64,000 nucleotides of DNA from Hornefia butyriciproducens. Lineage in GTDB: Bacteria; Bacillota; Clostridia; Peptostreptococcales; Anaerovoracaceae. Both the position numbers and the translations under genes were made by a program. The stretch covers positions 372,001 through 436,000 of the forward strand of contig NZ_VUMZ01000001.1 of NCBI RefSeq assembly GCF_009695915.1. The letters run 5' to 3'. Of this stretch, positions 63,837 through 64,000 are shown piece by piece. Position 1 is the stretch's first letter, and each line of letters begins with the position of its first letter. The notes beneath the pieces were generated by a model, which saw only the letters and a list, made by a program, of their open reading frames with translations, ran no database searches and was not told the origin of the DNA.

Positions 63837-64000
63837 TTCGTCTTCTCCCTTCCACCATCATGTTCATTGATGTATATGCGCATGTTGTTGATACAATCCG
63901 CAAGCGTGATCCCAGAAAGTTCCTTTTCCACACGCTCCTCCATATCCCGAAACATTCCGTTTAGAACAGGACGAATATTATGCCCGACAATGCAGGCGTC
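63833..64000 (-). CDS. Rrf2-family transcriptional regulator (partial, C-terminal part)
   Basis: The frame entering from the right edge ends DACIVGHNIRPVLNGMFRDMEERVEKELSGITLADCINNMRIYINEHDGG and stops with TGA inside the start codon of the oxidoreductase gene. The Cys near the start of this piece and the FRDMEERVEKELSGITLADC stretch match the C-terminal half of Rrf2 proteins, several of which sense redox state or Fe-S clusters. The DNA-binding domain lies beyond the window. Confidence 0.75.
   Translation of the reverse strand, partial: DACIVGHNIRPVLNGMFRDMEERVEKELSGITLADCINNMRIYINEHDGGREKTK

Overview
The window looks like chromosome of an anaerobic, amino-acid-fermenting member of the Firmicutes (Clostridia/Eubacteriales, possibly the Anaerovoracaceae group; this placement is inference from gene content, not a marker gene). 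Pointers are a glycyl radical enzyme with its activase, a flavodiiron protein with flavin reductase and rubredoxin domains, NhaC-, YfcC-, NSS- and APC-type carriers, many amidohydrolases and peptidases, and a 5' fragment that resembles the lysine-fermentation enzyme 3,5-diaminohexanoate dehydrogenase. I recognised no rRNA or tRNA genes.

Region 1 (1-13.3 kb) is metabolic: partial sfsA, an agmatinase-family ureohydrolase, a leftward operon (YfcC carrier, two small membrane proteins, D-aminoacylase-like hydrolase, MBL hydrolase, M20 hydrolase), a 3-hydroxyacyl-CoA dehydrogenase-like enzyme, the flavodiiron protein with a palindromic operator at its promoter, and an NSS transporter with a 43-residue MetS-type partner. 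From 13.4 to 13.8 kb lie a terminator and two DNA segments that can each fold into a three-armed cloverleaf; one belongs to a dispersed family with diverged or shortened copies near 0.7, 36.9 and 62.7 kb.

Region 2 (13.8-25.6 kb) holds a Fic protein, a Nudix hydrolase, a WYL regulator with a PLD-helicase protein (possible defence pair), an AlkD-like repair protein, a broken nhaC fused tail-on to a broken kdd-like gene, an SPFH membrane protein with a ribbon-helix-helix protein and a matching tandem operator, a small GNAT protein and a BTAD regulator. Region 3 (25.6-40.9 kb) has two YtcJ-like amidohydrolases with an APC permease, XRE and AraC regulators, and a divergent cluster: glycyl radical activase, amino acid permease and redox protein leftward; SDR and glycyl radical enzyme rightward. 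The enzyme reads Cys-Ile-Gln where most dehydratase/lyase members read Cys-x-Glu.

Region 4 (40.5-45.6 kb) is a mobile zone: an nhaC 3' fragment, a broken IS3 element, an HxlR / two PNPOx-like / sirtuin cassette, and an apparently intact IS3-family element. The sirtuin has Gln in place of the catalytic His, as in SirTM-type sirtuins.

Region 5 (45.6-61.1 kb) is a complete type I-E CRISPR-Cas system: 97 repeats and 96 spacers, a short leader, then cas2 (fused to a DEDDh exonuclease), cas1, cas6e, cas5e, cas7e, cse2, cse1 and cas3, all read leftward from one promoter near 61.06 kb. The base next to the repeat is a purine on the + strand in 95 of 96 spacers, as expected if that base comes from the PAM. 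Two spacers match the same coding site in two related targets. The window ends with an MFS transporter, an MDR oxidoreductase and a partial Rrf2 regulator.
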